Origin: Bog-756 sp963701325
GTDB lineage: Bacteria; Actinomycetota; Acidimicrobiia; Acidimicrobiales; RAAP-2
Reading direction: 5' to 3'
NCBI GenBank assembly: GCA_963701325.1
Contig: OY969604.1
Span: 1,364,001-1,428,000 of the forward strand
Length of the DNA stretch: 64,000 nucleotides
The position numbers and the translations under genes are program-made. Shown here piece after piece: positions 1 through 8,079 of the stretch. The notes below the pieces were generated by a model. The model was not told where the DNA came from. It was given only the letters and a program-made list of their open reading frames with translations, and did no database searches. Within the stretch, counting starts at the first letter, position 1. The number at the start of each line of letters is the position of its first letter.

Positions 1-1193
1 CCCGCCACCTGTCCGGGTGCCTCCGACCTGACCTCGGGCTCGGGCCCACCGTCCGGGATCCGATCGAAGTCCTCACCGGCCCCGGTCGCGGTCGCGGCCG
101 CTGCCAGCTCCTCGGCGTGTGCGCCTGCGAACCCCTGTAGGACCACCCGGCGGGTGTAGGCCGACAGCCGGGCGCTCCCTCCGACCTGGAGCAGGCGTAT
201 CTCCTTGTCCCCGAGGCGGCGCTTGGCCCGGAGCTCGGCCCGTTGGACCCGGATCGCCCCGAGACGGCCCAGGTTCCAGCGCCAGGCCCGTGCGACGGCC
301 CGCGCCCGCACCCGGTTGCCGGCCAGCTCGGCCACCACGACCTCCCCGAGGGAGAGCAGGAACACCTGCGGCACCACTCGGAGCAGGTGCATGCGTCCGT
401 AGCACTTGAACACGGCGAGGAGCTCGTGGCGGCGCTGCAACTCCTGGAGGGTGACCGGGTGGCGAGCCACCTCACCCTCGGCGGCACCGAGCAGCGACGG
501 TTCGATGGCGCGGGTCCCGCTCGCCAGGACCTCGAGGTGCCGCACGCGGGCATCCGGGGCAACGATGATCCGGGCACCCATCACCTGCGCCCGCCAGCAG
601 AGGTCGAGGTCCTCGCCCATGGCCACGATGGCCGGATCGAACCCGTCGAGCTCCGCGAAGAGGTCGGTGCGGACCAGGGTGCACCCACCGGGGGCCACGA
701 AGACGTCTCGAACCGCGTCGTGCTGGCCGTGGTCGATCTCGTTGGGCTGCACCCGCTCGACCACCGAGCCGCCCTTGTCGACGACCAACCCGACGTGCAC
801 CAGCCGCTCGGGATCGTCCCAGCTCACCACCTTGGGCGAGACCACGCCGGCGTTGGACCGGAAGGCCTCCTCGACGAGCAGGTGGACCGTGTCTTCGTAG
901 AGGGCCACGTCGTCGTGGCAGAACAGGTAGTAGTCGGCCCCGTCGACCATGGCCTGCACTTCGTCCGCGGTCGCGCCGAACCCCCGATTGGCCTCGAATC
1001 GCCGCACGTAGGCCGAGGGGAGCACGGCGGCGACCCGGGCCGCGAGGTCCTCCCCACGACCAGCGGCGTCGAGGACGAGCACCGAGAGCTCGGCATAGTC
1101 CTGCGAGGCGAGTGAGGCCAGCGTCTCGTCGAACCACGGGCCGGGATCATGGGCCACGACGACGGCGACGACCGGCGGGGCCAGGGTGTCCAT
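1..1193 (-). CDS. Glycosyltransferase family 2, 3' end beyond window edge
   Basis: The gene starts at an ATG whose A is base 1193 and stays open to base 1, so only the first 397 or so codons are visible. The N-terminal GT-A fold reads like a GT2 enzyme: a hydrophobic first strand at residues 8-14, an NRGFG nucleotide-binding turn near residue 69, the metal-binding HDD at residues 93-95, and a GEDLDLCWR acceptor motif near residue 195. It should transfer a nucleotide-activated sugar to a growing glycan at the membrane. Proteins of this kind in actinobacteria are often long, with membrane helices later in the chain, but that part is not in view. Other glycosyltransferases and a sugar reductase lie beside it, which suggests a surface polysaccharide locus. 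Substrate unknown. Confidence 0.85.
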   Translation of the reverse strand, partial: MDTLAPPVVAVVVAHDPGPWFDETLASLASQDYAELSVLVLDAAGRGEDLAARVAAVLPSAYVRRFEANRGFGATADEVQAMVDGADYYLFCHDDVALYEDTVHLLVEEAFRSNAGVVSPKVVSWDDPERLVHVGLVVDKGGSVVERVQPNEIDHGQHDAVRDVFVAPGGCTLVRTDLFAELDGFDPAIVAMGEDLDLCWRAQVMGARIIVAPDARVRHLEVLASGTRAIEPSLLGAAEGEVARHPVTLQELQRRHELLAVFKCYGRMHLLRVVPQVFLLSLGEVVVAELAGNRVRARAVARAWRWNLGRLGAIRVQRAELRAKRRLGDKEIRLLQVGGSARLSAYTRRVVLQGFAGAHAEELAAAATATGAGEDFDRIPDGGPEPEVRSEAPGQVA

Positions 1194-1328
1194 CAAGGGG
1201 GAGAGGCTATCGGGCCGCAACCGGGTCCCCAGGGCTCTTCCTGGTCAGAGGCGGTTTCGAGGGGCGCCTACACGGTGCCAGGGGCGTTCCGGCCCCTCCG
1301 GGACAGTGCCCAGGGCGTCCGGATATGC

Positions 1329-1363
1329 TTGCAACTGTTTATCAGAACAGATACACTTGTATC
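1329..1363 (+). promoter_or_regulatory. Sigma-70-type promoter with overlapping palindromic operator
   Basis: TTGCAA (1329-1334) and TACACT (1352-1357) are separated by 17 bases, close to the housekeeping consensus. A near-perfect palindrome, GATACA-CT-TGTATC (1350-1363), covers the -10 element, as expected for a repressor site. It would drive the coiled-coil gene starting at 1415, leaving a leader of about 50 bases that carries an AAGGAG ribosome binding site at 1403-1408. No regulator gene is next to it. The surrounding bases are clearly more AT-rich than the neighbouring genes. Confidence 0.6.
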
Positions 1364-1414
1364 CGTCGCACCACGATCCGAACACGTACGACGACCCCGA
1401 ACAAGGAGCTCACC

Positions 1415-1816
1415 ATGCCAGACATCGCGACCGACATCACCAGGGCCGCCAAGGACCTCGCTTCAGTGGCCAAGGACGCCACCTACGTCATCATCGGCGC
1501 CGGCGTCCTCGGCATCCAGCGGCTCCAGGTCGAGCGCCACCAGATGACCAAGCGGTTCTCGGGGACCACCCCCGGTCTCGGTGACCGGGTCTCCGCGGTC
1601 CGCTCCGACCTCGCCGGCACCATCCAGGAGGTCGACGCCAAGGTCGACCAGCTCATGGATCGGGTCGAGGAGATCATCGAACTCGTCGAGGGCGTGATCG
1701 CCCCCTTCGAGGAGCGGCTGCCCACCCAGGCCCGGGACCTCGCCAAGCAGGCCCATGTGCAGGCCAAAGAGGCTCGTACCCAACTCCGTACCCTCCGCCC
1801 GACCGCGGCCGCCTGA
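1415..1816 (+). CDS. Small coiled-coil protein, function unknown
   Basis: 133 residues. The start is fixed by AAGGAG six bases upstream of the ATG and by the promoter at 1329-1357. Residues about 27-37 form a short hydrophobic stretch (YVIIGAGVLGI). The rest is helical and charged, with heptad-like E/V/L spacing at about residues 60-95 and a Lys/Arg-rich tail. This pattern resembles phasins or heparin-binding-haemagglutinin-like proteins, but I see no motif that proves either. It has its own promoter and operator-like palindrome, so it is probably regulated alone. It converges on the sugar reductase gene 18 bases downstream. Confidence 0.75.
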   Translation: MPDIATDITRAAKDLASVAKDATYVIIGAGVLGIQRLQVERHQMTKRFSGTTPGLGDRVSAVRSDLAGTIQEVDAKVDQLMDRVEEIIELVEGVIAPFEERLPTQARDLAKQAHVQAKEARTQLRTLRPTAAA

Positions 1817-1834
1817 CCCGTCGACGCCGGCCGA

Positions 1835-2731
1835 TCAGCCCCCTCGCCGGGCGTGCTCGAGCACGTCGGCGAGGGTCTGGTCGAGGTCCAGTTCGGGCTT
1901 CCAACCGGTCGCCTGCTGCAGACGGGTCGGGTCGCCGCGCAGGACGGGTACCTCGACCGGCCGCACGAGCGACGGGTCGGGCTCGAGTTCGACCGTGCTC
2001 CCGGCCAGTTCGCAGAGGCGGTCGGCGATCTCCTGGATCGAGACGTCACGTCCGGAGCAGACGTTGTAGACACCGCCCGGCTCGCCTGTCTCCACGAGCA
2101 TGCGGTAGGCACGCACCACGTCACGGACATCGGTGAAGTCGCGTCGCGTGGAGAGGTTGCCCACCGGGATCGCGCCGGCGCCGGTCCGGGCCGCGTCCAC
2201 GATGCGCCCGGCGAGGGCCGGGACCGCGAAGGTCGGGGACTGCCCCGGACCGATGTGGTTGAAAGGGCGCACCGTGATCACCCGCTGGCCGTGGCCGAGG
2301 GTGGCCTGGGTCACCAGCGCCTCTGCGGCGAGCTTGGAGGCGGCATACGGGGTGAGCGGTGCGGTCGGTGACTGCTCGGTGAGCGGGAGCCTCGACGGAT
2401 CGGTGACCGCCCCGTAGACCTCCGCCGAGCTGGTCACCAGCACCGTCGGGTCGGTGCCGCACCGCCGGGCAGCGGCCAGCAGGGCACCGGTCCCGAGCAC
2501 GTTGACCGCGAGCACCTGGAGCGGGTCGTCCCACGACTGCCCGACATGGGTGAGCGCAGCCAGGTGGTAGATGGCGTCTGGCGAGGCGTCGGTGAGCGCA
2601 TCCAGCAGGGCGTCGGGATCGGTGATCTCCACTTCCCGATCGATCTGCACCACCAGATCACCCTCGGCACGGAGATGCTCTGCCAGCCACGTGCCCACGA
2701 AGCCGTGGCCTCCGGTGATCAAGGAGCGCAC
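1835..2731 (-). CDS. rmd: GDP-4-dehydro-6-deoxy-D-mannose reductase-like SDR
   Basis: 298 residues, extended short-chain dehydrogenase. The NAD(P)-binding motif GGHGFVG is at residues 7-13, SSAEVYG near 101-107, and the catalytic Y129-x3-K133 is present. The ALTHVGQSWDDP segment near residue 60 is typical of the Rmd group, which reduces GDP-4-keto-6-deoxymannose to GDP-rhamnose. A related NDP-sugar epimerase or reductase cannot be excluded. The start is GTG at 2731 and a TAGGGT hexamer lies 8 bases upstream (2740-2745), suggesting a leaderless transcript. The gene follows three glycosyltransferase genes on the same strand, so the sugar probably feeds the same glycan. Confidence 0.8.
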   Translation of the reverse strand: MRSLITGGHGFVGTWLAEHLRAEGDLVVQIDREVEITDPDALLDALTDASPDAIYHLAALTHVGQSWDDPLQVLAVNVLGTGALLAAARRCGTDPTVLVTSSAEVYGAVTDPSRLPLTEQSPTAPLTPYAASKLAAEALVTQATLGHGQRVITVRPFNHIGPGQSPTFAVPALAGRIVDAARTGAGAIPVGNLSTRRDFTDVRDVVRAYRMLVETGEPGGVYNVCSGRDVSIQEIADRLCELAGSTVELEPDPSLVRPVEVPVLRGDPTRLQQATGWKPELDLDQTLADVLEHARRGG

Positions 2732-2779
2732 GACGGGCCACCCTACCGGCTGGGCGTCGAGCGGATCATCTGGGCCGGG

Positions 2780-3943
2780 TCATCCCCGGCGGCGGAGGGC
2801 GGAGCGGTAGGCCCCGACATGGACCGCCGCGCTCGCCGGCCAAGTGTGGCTCCGAGCGATCTCGCGGCCGAGGTCCCGTCGCTCGGCCGCTTCTGCATCG
2901 CCGGGACGGGAGAGCACGACGTCGATCGCGTCGGCGAGCGCGGCGACGTCCCCGGGCGCGACGAGGAGTGCACTGGCGCCGGCGACCTCCTCCATCGCCG
3001 TTCCAGCCGTAGTGATCAGCGGCGTCTCGCAGGCCAGCGCCTCGAGGGCCGGAAGGCCGAACCCCTCGTAGCGCGAGGGGTAGACCGCAGCCGTTGCCGT
3101 CCGCAGGAGCGCGGCGACGTCCGCATCGGCGACGTACCCGGTCCGCACGATGCGCGGGGCGAGGCCGGACGCGGTCACCGCGCGGTCGATGGCGTCCGCA
3201 CCCCACCCACGGCCACCGGCGAGCACCAACAGGCTCTCGGGGTGACGTACGGCCACCCGGCCGAAAGCCTCGACAAGGGAGGGCACGTCCTTGCGCGGCT
3301 CCAGGGTGCCGACGAAGAGGAGGAAGGGCCGCGGGTCGCCGAGGCGAGCGTCGAGCCGAGCGATGGCAGCCGCGTCCGCTCCGGGGGCCGGCTCACCGGG
3401 GTGGAAGCGGTCGCTGTCCACGCCATGGGGGGCCACCACCACGTCGGCGTCGACCCGGCACCACCGGTGCAGCGATTCGGCTGTGATCCGGCTCGGGCAC
3501 ACGACCACCTGCGCGTCCCGGGCGGCCGTTCTGATCGCTCTCCGGAAGAGCACCACCTTCGACCGCTCGTGCCACTCGGGCCAGTCGAAGAAGCTGAGGT
3601 CGTGGATCGTGACCACGGACGGCACCGGCGGGTGCCGCGGCATCGTGTAGTGCGGCCCGTGGAGCACCGCCGCCCCGGTCCGGCCCACCAGCCGGCCGAG
3701 TCGGACCTGCTCCCACACCAGGCGTAGGGGCCGCGGGTCCGGCGCCGTTGCGATCAGGTCCTCCGGCGCGGTGAGCGGCACCCATCTGGTCCGGTCGGAG
3801 CGGCGGCTGCAGACGACCAGGTCCACGTCGGGTCGTTCGGCGAGGGCCCCCGCCAGCGCGAGGACGTACTGGCCCGCGCCGACCGGGTGCTCGGGCACCG
3901 CGCTCACGTCGAGGGCCACCCGGAGAGACCCGTCTCCGGTCAC
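2780..3943 (-). CDS. Glycosyltransferase family 4
   Basis: 387 residues, GT-B fold. It begins at GTG 3943, inside the stop codon of the gene before it (GTGA overlap at 3940-3943), which sets the start and suggests translational coupling. Family-4 hallmarks are the VGTLEPRKD motif in the middle of the protein and the YEGFGLPALEALA donor-site motif towards the C terminus, with its two glutamates seven residues apart. The N-terminal half contains TIHDLSFFDWP, often seen in mannosyl- or rhamnosyltransferases of this family. It is the last of three tandem, mutually related GT4 genes. Donor and acceptor sugars are unknown. Confidence 0.88.
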   Translation of the reverse strand: MTGDGSLRVALDVSAVPEHPVGAGQYVLALAGALAERPDVDLVVCSRRSDRTRWVPLTAPEDLIATAPDPRPLRLVWEQVRLGRLVGRTGAAVLHGPHYTMPRHPPVPSVVTIHDLSFFDWPEWHERSKVVLFRRAIRTAARDAQVVVCPSRITAESLHRWCRVDADVVVAPHGVDSDRFHPGEPAPGADAAAIARLDARLGDPRPFLLFVGTLEPRKDVPSLVEAFGRVAVRHPESLLVLAGGRGWGADAIDRAVTASGLAPRIVRTGYVADADVAALLRTATAAVYPSRYEGFGLPALEALACETPLITTAGTAMEEVAGASALLVAPGDVAALADAIDVVLSRPGDAEAAERRDLGREIARSHTWPASAAVHVGAYRSALRRRG

Positions 3944-5058
3944 GGTGCGCTGCCGGGGACGGCGTGGGCGCGGGCCTGCTCCCAGAGCTCCACGTGGCGG
4001 CGGGCAATGCTCTCCCAGGACAGCTCGACCGAGCGCTCGGTCCCGCGCTGCACGAGGACGGCGCGCGCCTCGTCGTCGGTCGCCACCCGCAACAATCCTG
4101 CAGCGATCGAGGCGACATCCTCGGGGTCGACCTCGTATGCGGCGCCTTCCGTACTCGGCAGCGGACTGGACACGACCGGCGTGCCGAGACCCATCGCCTC
4201 GACCGGCGGGAGGCCGAAGCCCTCGATGAGCGGCACATAGGCGAGGAGTCGGGCCGAGGCGTAGAGGCCTGCCAGCTCGGCCGAGGACACGATGCCGGCC
4301 TCGACCACCCCCGCCTGCGGTTGGACCTGGGCTCCCCATCCGGACGGGCCCACCATGACCAGGGGCCACGGCTCGGGCAGCGCGTCGCGGACCGCGCCGT
4401 ATGCCTCGACGAGACGATGGAGGTTCTTGCGCGGCTCGACGGTGCCGACGCTGAGCAGGAAGGGACCGCTGACACCGAGGGCGGCGAGGTGGGCTGCGGC
4501 CGCACGGTGGTCCGGCGGGGGCAGGTGATCGCAGCCCATGGGGATGACCGTGACCGACTCCGGCGGAGCTCCTGCGGCCACCAGGTCGTCGGCGACCACC
4601 TGAGCGGGAACCACGAACCGGTCGGCCCGCCGGAGCGCGCGGCCGAGTGCCGCCTCGTGCCAGCGCACCCCGCGGCGTGGGTAGGCCTCGGGGACGCGGC
4701 GCCAGAGCAGATCGTGGACCGTGACGACGAGGGCGGCTCCGCCCGCCTCGAGTGTGGCGAGCGACGGTGCGTGGACCACGTCGTAGCCGGTCCCTCCCCG
4801 TATCAACCCGTGGTCCCATGCCCGGGTCAGCAGTGGTCCCGGCAGGCGCGAGACACGTACGGGATGGCCGAGCGCGGCGAGCGGATCCTCGCTGTGGCGT
4901 CCACCAGGCGGACGGCTCGCCGTCAGGGTGAGGTCCGGGGCGCTCCCGGGGCCGAGGGCGGCCAGGCCCTGGAGGAGGCCGAGGACATAGGTGCCGATGC
5001 CCCCCGGTGGGGACCTGCGCAACTGTTCTGCCAGGAGGAGCAGACGGAGCCGGCTCAC
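3940..5058 (-). CDS. Glycosyltransferase family 4
   Basis: 372 residues from GTG 5058, which overlaps the upstream stop as GTGA (5055-5058). A longer in-frame ATG exists at 5127 but would run deep into the upstream gene. The protein starts SRLRLLLLAEQL and has the GGIGTYV acceptor-side turn, VGTVEPRKN in the middle, and LIEGFGLPPVEAMGLG near the C terminus, all usual for retaining GT4 enzymes. It sits between two genes of the same family and was probably produced by duplication. It likely adds one sugar of a surface polysaccharide repeat. The specific sugar cannot be read from sequence. Confidence 0.87.
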   Translation of the reverse strand: MSRLRLLLLAEQLRRSPPGGIGTYVLGLLQGLAALGPGSAPDLTLTASRPPGGRHSEDPLAALGHPVRVSRLPGPLLTRAWDHGLIRGGTGYDVVHAPSLATLEAGGAALVVTVHDLLWRRVPEAYPRRGVRWHEAALGRALRRADRFVVPAQVVADDLVAAGAPPESVTVIPMGCDHLPPPDHRAAAAHLAALGVSGPFLLSVGTVEPRKNLHRLVEAYGAVRDALPEPWPLVMVGPSGWGAQVQPQAGVVEAGIVSSAELAGLYASARLLAYVPLIEGFGLPPVEAMGLGTPVVSSPLPSTEGAAYEVDPEDVASIAAGLLRVATDDEARAVLVQRGTERSVELSWESIARRHVELWEQARAHAVPGSAP

Positions 5059-6248
5059 GACTGACCCCGCTCGCCGGGTCCGCCGGCCCGGGCCTCGTGG
5101 TAGAGCGAGGCCAGGCCTTCCGCGCACGCCGTCCAGCTGAACCCGGCACTGCGCGCCCGCCCGCGGGCCACCAGGGCCTCGACGCCGGCGCCCCCGCTCA
5201 AGACCTCCTGCAGCGCCCCGGCGAGCGCGTCGGCGTCACCGGGCGGCACCAGCACGGCACCGTCGCCGACCACCTCGGGCACCGCACCGGCGGCCGTGGC
5301 CACGACCGGCACGCCGACGTCCATGGCCTGGAGGGGCGGGAATCCGAATCCCTCGTAGGTCGACGGGTAGGCGAGCACCGCGGCACCGCGCAGTGCGGCG
5401 GCCAGTGCGCGGTCGTCGAGATAGCCGGTGCGCACGATCCGGGATCGGGCCGGCGAGGCTGCGACCGCGTCGCCGAACCGTTCCGCTCCCCAGCCGTCGC
5501 CGCCCACCACCACCAGTGCGACGTCCGGCCAGCCGGAGGCGAGGGCCCCGAAGGCCGAGACCAGGAGCGGGTAGTCCTTCCGTGGTTCCACGGTGCCGAC
5601 CGCCAGCACATAGCGGCGACACCCCTCGGGGAGCCTTAGGGCCGGGGTCCCCTCGTCCGGGGACGGCAACCGCGGCACGCCGTGGTGGACGGTCCGCACC
5701 CGTTCGGGATCGACGCCGAGCTCGGCCACGACCTCGTCGGCCACGAAGCAGGACGGCGTGTGCACCCAGGCCCCCTCCGCTGCGGCGCGTCTGATGAGTT
5801 GCGGAAAGACCAGGGTGGGTGCGTCGCAGAGCTCCGGGTACAGGACCACGGTCAGATCATGGACCGTGACCACTCGAGCAGCTCGCCTGGTCGGCGGTAC
5901 GACGAAGTTGGTCCCGTGGACCACGTCCCTCGCCCCGAGGAACCACTCGATCGGCGGGCGGCGACCGTGCCTCCAGGCCCAGTGCAGCGGGCGGGCCGGC
6001 ATGGGTCGCTGGGCGCACCCGACACCCGGTGGCAACCGAGCATCGATCTGTTCCCGACGGCGCCAGCTCACCGCGTACGCCGACGTGACGAGATCGCACC
6101 GCTCGGCCAGCCCGGCGAGCGCCCCGGCACAGAAGACACCGACCCCGGTCGGGCGACCGAGGAGGGGAGTGGCGTCGAATCCGACCGACAGCCGGTCCGG
6201 CGCGGCGGTCGCTGGTCGCTCCGGCGGCACGTCGTGAGCCTTGCACAT
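5055..6248 (-). CDS. Glycosyltransferase family 4
   Basis: 397 residues, first gene of the three-gene GT4 run. Signature segments are GFDATPLLGRPTGVGVF near residue 23, VVTVHDLTVVLYPE, VGTVEPRKDYPLLV and TYEGFGFPPLQAMDVG. Its closest-looking relative in the window is the last GT4 of the trio, which shares the RIVRTGY segment. It is divergent from cofD, with about 70 bases between its ATG and the candidate cofD leader. No ribosome binding site is obvious, so an internal start (GTG a few codons later) is possible. Role inferred: sugar transfer in extracellular polysaccharide assembly. Confidence 0.87.
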   Translation of the reverse strand: MCKAHDVPPERPATAAPDRLSVGFDATPLLGRPTGVGVFCAGALAGLAERCDLVTSAYAVSWRRREQIDARLPPGVGCAQRPMPARPLHWAWRHGRRPPIEWFLGARDVVHGTNFVVPPTRRAARVVTVHDLTVVLYPELCDAPTLVFPQLIRRAAAEGAWVHTPSCFVADEVVAELGVDPERVRTVHHGVPRLPSPDEGTPALRLPEGCRRYVLAVGTVEPRKDYPLLVSAFGALASGWPDVALVVVGGDGWGAERFGDAVAASPARSRIVRTGYLDDRALAAALRGAAVLAYPSTYEGFGFPPLQAMDVGVPVVATAAGAVPEVVGDGAVLVPPGDADALAGALQEVLSGGAGVEALVARGRARSAGFSWTACAEGLASLYHEARAGGPGERGQS

Positions 6249-6305
6249 CCTCCGGGCGGTGCCGCGACCGACGCGACGCCGAAAGGGCGCAGGTGGCGGG
6301 ACGGG

Positions 6306-6374
6306 TAGCCTGCGCCGGTGACCCGCGCCTACCCCGACGACCCGAGTGCCCCGCGCGCAGAGAAGCCGTCGTGA
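6306..6374 (+). other. Leaderless-type promoter and 18-codon uORF overlapping cofD
   Basis: A TAGCCT hexamer (6306-6311) is followed six bases later by GTG (6318). That reading frame has 18 codons and ends in TGA at 6372-6374. The stop overlaps the GTG start of cofD (6371) as GTGA, the same junction used between real operon genes here. The predicted peptide (VTRAYPDDPSAPRAEKPS) has no run of any one amino acid that would mark a classical attenuator. It may only serve to bring ribosomes to cofD. No good -35 element is visible. Confidence 0.35.
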
Positions 6375-7297
6375 TCACCGCGCTGGCCGGCGGGGTGGGG
6401 GCGGCACGCCTCCTCCGGGGCATGGTCGAGGTGGTCCCGCCGGGCGAGATCACCGCTGTCGTCAACACCGCCGACGACACCGTCCTGCACGGCCTGCACA
6501 TCTCACCCGACCTGGACACGGTCATCTACACGCTGGCCGATGCCATCAATCCCGAGACCGGCTGGGGGCTGGCCGATGAGACCTGGCGGGTGATGGACTC
6601 CCTCGAGCGCCTCGGGGGGACCACCTGGTTCCGACTCGGCGACCGGGACCTGGCCACCCACTGCTACCGGACCCAGCGGTTGGCCGAAGGAGCCACCCTC
6701 ACCACGATCACCGCCGAGTTGGCGCACACCTTCGGGGTCGGGATCCGGGTCGCGCCGGTGACCGACGATTCCCTGCGCACGCGGCTCCGGTTGGTCGACG
6801 GTCCCGAAGTCGGCTTCCAGGAGTACTTCGTGCACCGCCACCACGATGTGGCGGTCGCCGCGGTGCGCTTCGAGGGGTCGGAGCGAGCCCGTCCCGGACC
6901 GGGGGTGCTCGACGCCATCACCGGTGCCGACACGGTCGTAGTCTGCCCCTCCAACCCGGTCGTCTCCATCGGACCGCTGCTCGCCGTCCCGGGGGTGCTC
7001 GAGTCGCTCGAAACCCGGCGCGACCGGATCGTCGGGGTCTCCCCCATCGTGGCCGGCGCCGCCATCAAGGGACCCGCCGACCGGCTCCTCCGCGAGATGG
7101 GCTTCGAGTCGACCGTGGTCGGGGTGGCGCGCTGGTACGCGGGATGGATGGGCACGCTGGTCATCGACGAGGCCGATGCCGGACTGGCTCCAGCCGTCGA
7201 GGCCGAGGGGGTGCGCTGCGTGGTGGCCCCGACGGTGATGTCCAGCCGCGCGCGCTCGGCCGCCCTCTCCCGGATCGTGCTCGGTGCCGGCGTCTGA
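6371..7297 (+). CDS. cofD: 2-phospho-L-lactate transferase (F420 biosynthesis)
   Basis: 308 residues from GTG 6371. An upstream in-frame ATG at 6293 would add an Arg/Pro-rich stretch unlike the family. CofD (FbiA in mycobacteria) joins the activated phospho-lactate or phosphoenolpyruvate moiety to Fo, making F420-0 or its dehydro form, in the cytoplasm. Visible motifs: GGVGAA at residues 7-12, NTADD at 32-36, SPDLDTVIY near 46, FQEYFVHRHHD in the middle and CPSNPVVSIGPLL, which binds the nucleotide part. cofE follows after 33 bases on the same strand. The GTG start overlaps the end of a short uORF. Confidence 0.93.
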   Translation: MITALAGGVGAARLLRGMVEVVPPGEITAVVNTADDTVLHGLHISPDLDTVIYTLADAINPETGWGLADETWRVMDSLERLGGTTWFRLGDRDLATHCYRTQRLAEGATLTTITAELAHTFGVGIRVAPVTDDSLRTRLRLVDGPEVGFQEYFVHRHHDVAVAAVRFEGSERARPGPGVLDAITGADTVVVCPSNPVVSIGPLLAVPGVLESLETRRDRIVGVSPIVAGAAIKGPADRLLREMGFESTVVGVARWYAGWMGTLVIDEADAGLAPAVEAEGVRCVVAPTVMSSRARSAALSRIVLGAGV

Positions 7298-7330
7298 CGT
7301 CGCGCCCCCGGCGCGCTGACGATTCTCCCG

Positions 7331-8044
7331 GTGACCGGCATCGGTGAGGTACGCCCCGGGGACGACCTCGCGGCGCTCCTCGCCGACGCCCTGGCCGACT
7401 CCGGCGGCGGTGGTGGCGGCGAGACCGGTGCCTGGGTCCGCGACGGCGATGTCGTGGTGGTCACCCAGAAGGTGGTCTCCAAGGCCGAGGGCCGGGTCGT
7501 GCCCATCGACCCGGATGATCCTGCGGCCAAACGTGCGTTGGTCGAGGCCGAGTCGGTGCGGATCCTGCGTCGCCGCGACGAGCTGCTCATCACCGAGACG
7601 CGCCACGGGTTCGTCTGTGCCAACGCAGGTGTCGATCTCTCCAACGTCGACGCGGGCACCGCGGCCCTGCTGCCCCTCGATCCCGACCGCTCCGCCCGGC
7701 GGATACGCGCATCCCTCGGTCGACTGCTCGATGTCACCGTGGGCGTCGTGATATCGGACACCTTCGGGCGCGCCTGGCGTAACGGGGTGACCGACGTGGC
7801 CATCGGGATCGCCGGGATCGCCGGTGTGGTCGACCTCCGGGGGACCCTCGACGCCACCGGACGTGTCCTCGACGCGACCGAGCTCTGCGTGGCCGACGAG
7901 GTGGCCGGCGCGGCCGAGCTGGTCATGGGCAAGGACCGCTCGGTGCCGGCTGCCGTGGTCCGGGGCATCGACCCCCGGTGGTTGCGTCGTTCGTCGGTGG
8001 CTGCCGAGATCGTCCGGGCACCCGCGGACGATCTCTTCCGCTGA
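7331..8044 (+). CDS. cofE: Coenzyme F420-0:L-glutamate ligase
   Basis: 237 residues from GTG 7331. CofE adds gamma-linked glutamates to F420-0 using GTP. Motifs are TQKVVSKAEGR near residue 43, RHGFVCANAGVD with its conserved Asn-Asp context, and the SDTFGRAWRNGVTDVAIG segment, which includes metal- and GTP-binding residues. The protein ends after the ligase domain, so it is a stand-alone CofE. It lacks the C-terminal FMN-reductase domain that mycobacterial FbiB carries. A separate nitroreductase-family gene lies at 25864. The gene converges on a helicase gene 35 bases away, with no clear terminator between. Confidence 0.93.
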   Translation: MTGIGEVRPGDDLAALLADALADSGGGGGGETGAWVRDGDVVVVTQKVVSKAEGRVVPIDPDDPAAKRALVEAESVRILRRRDELLITETRHGFVCANAGVDLSNVDAGTAALLPLDPDRSARRIRASLGRLLDVTVGVVISDTFGRAWRNGVTDVAIGIAGIAGVVDLRGTLDATGRVLDATELCVADEVAGAAELVMGKDRSVPAAVVRGIDPRWLRRSSVAAEIVRAPADDLFR

Positions 8045-8079
8045 CCCCGGTCCGCCGCCGATCCGCGGGCGACCGTCTG

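Noticed and set aside
2780..5149. A 789-codon single frame on the minus strand
   Set aside because: Its second half is a real GT4 gene; its first half is an out-of-frame reading of the preceding GT4 gene. The GTGA junction at 3940-3943 separates the two.
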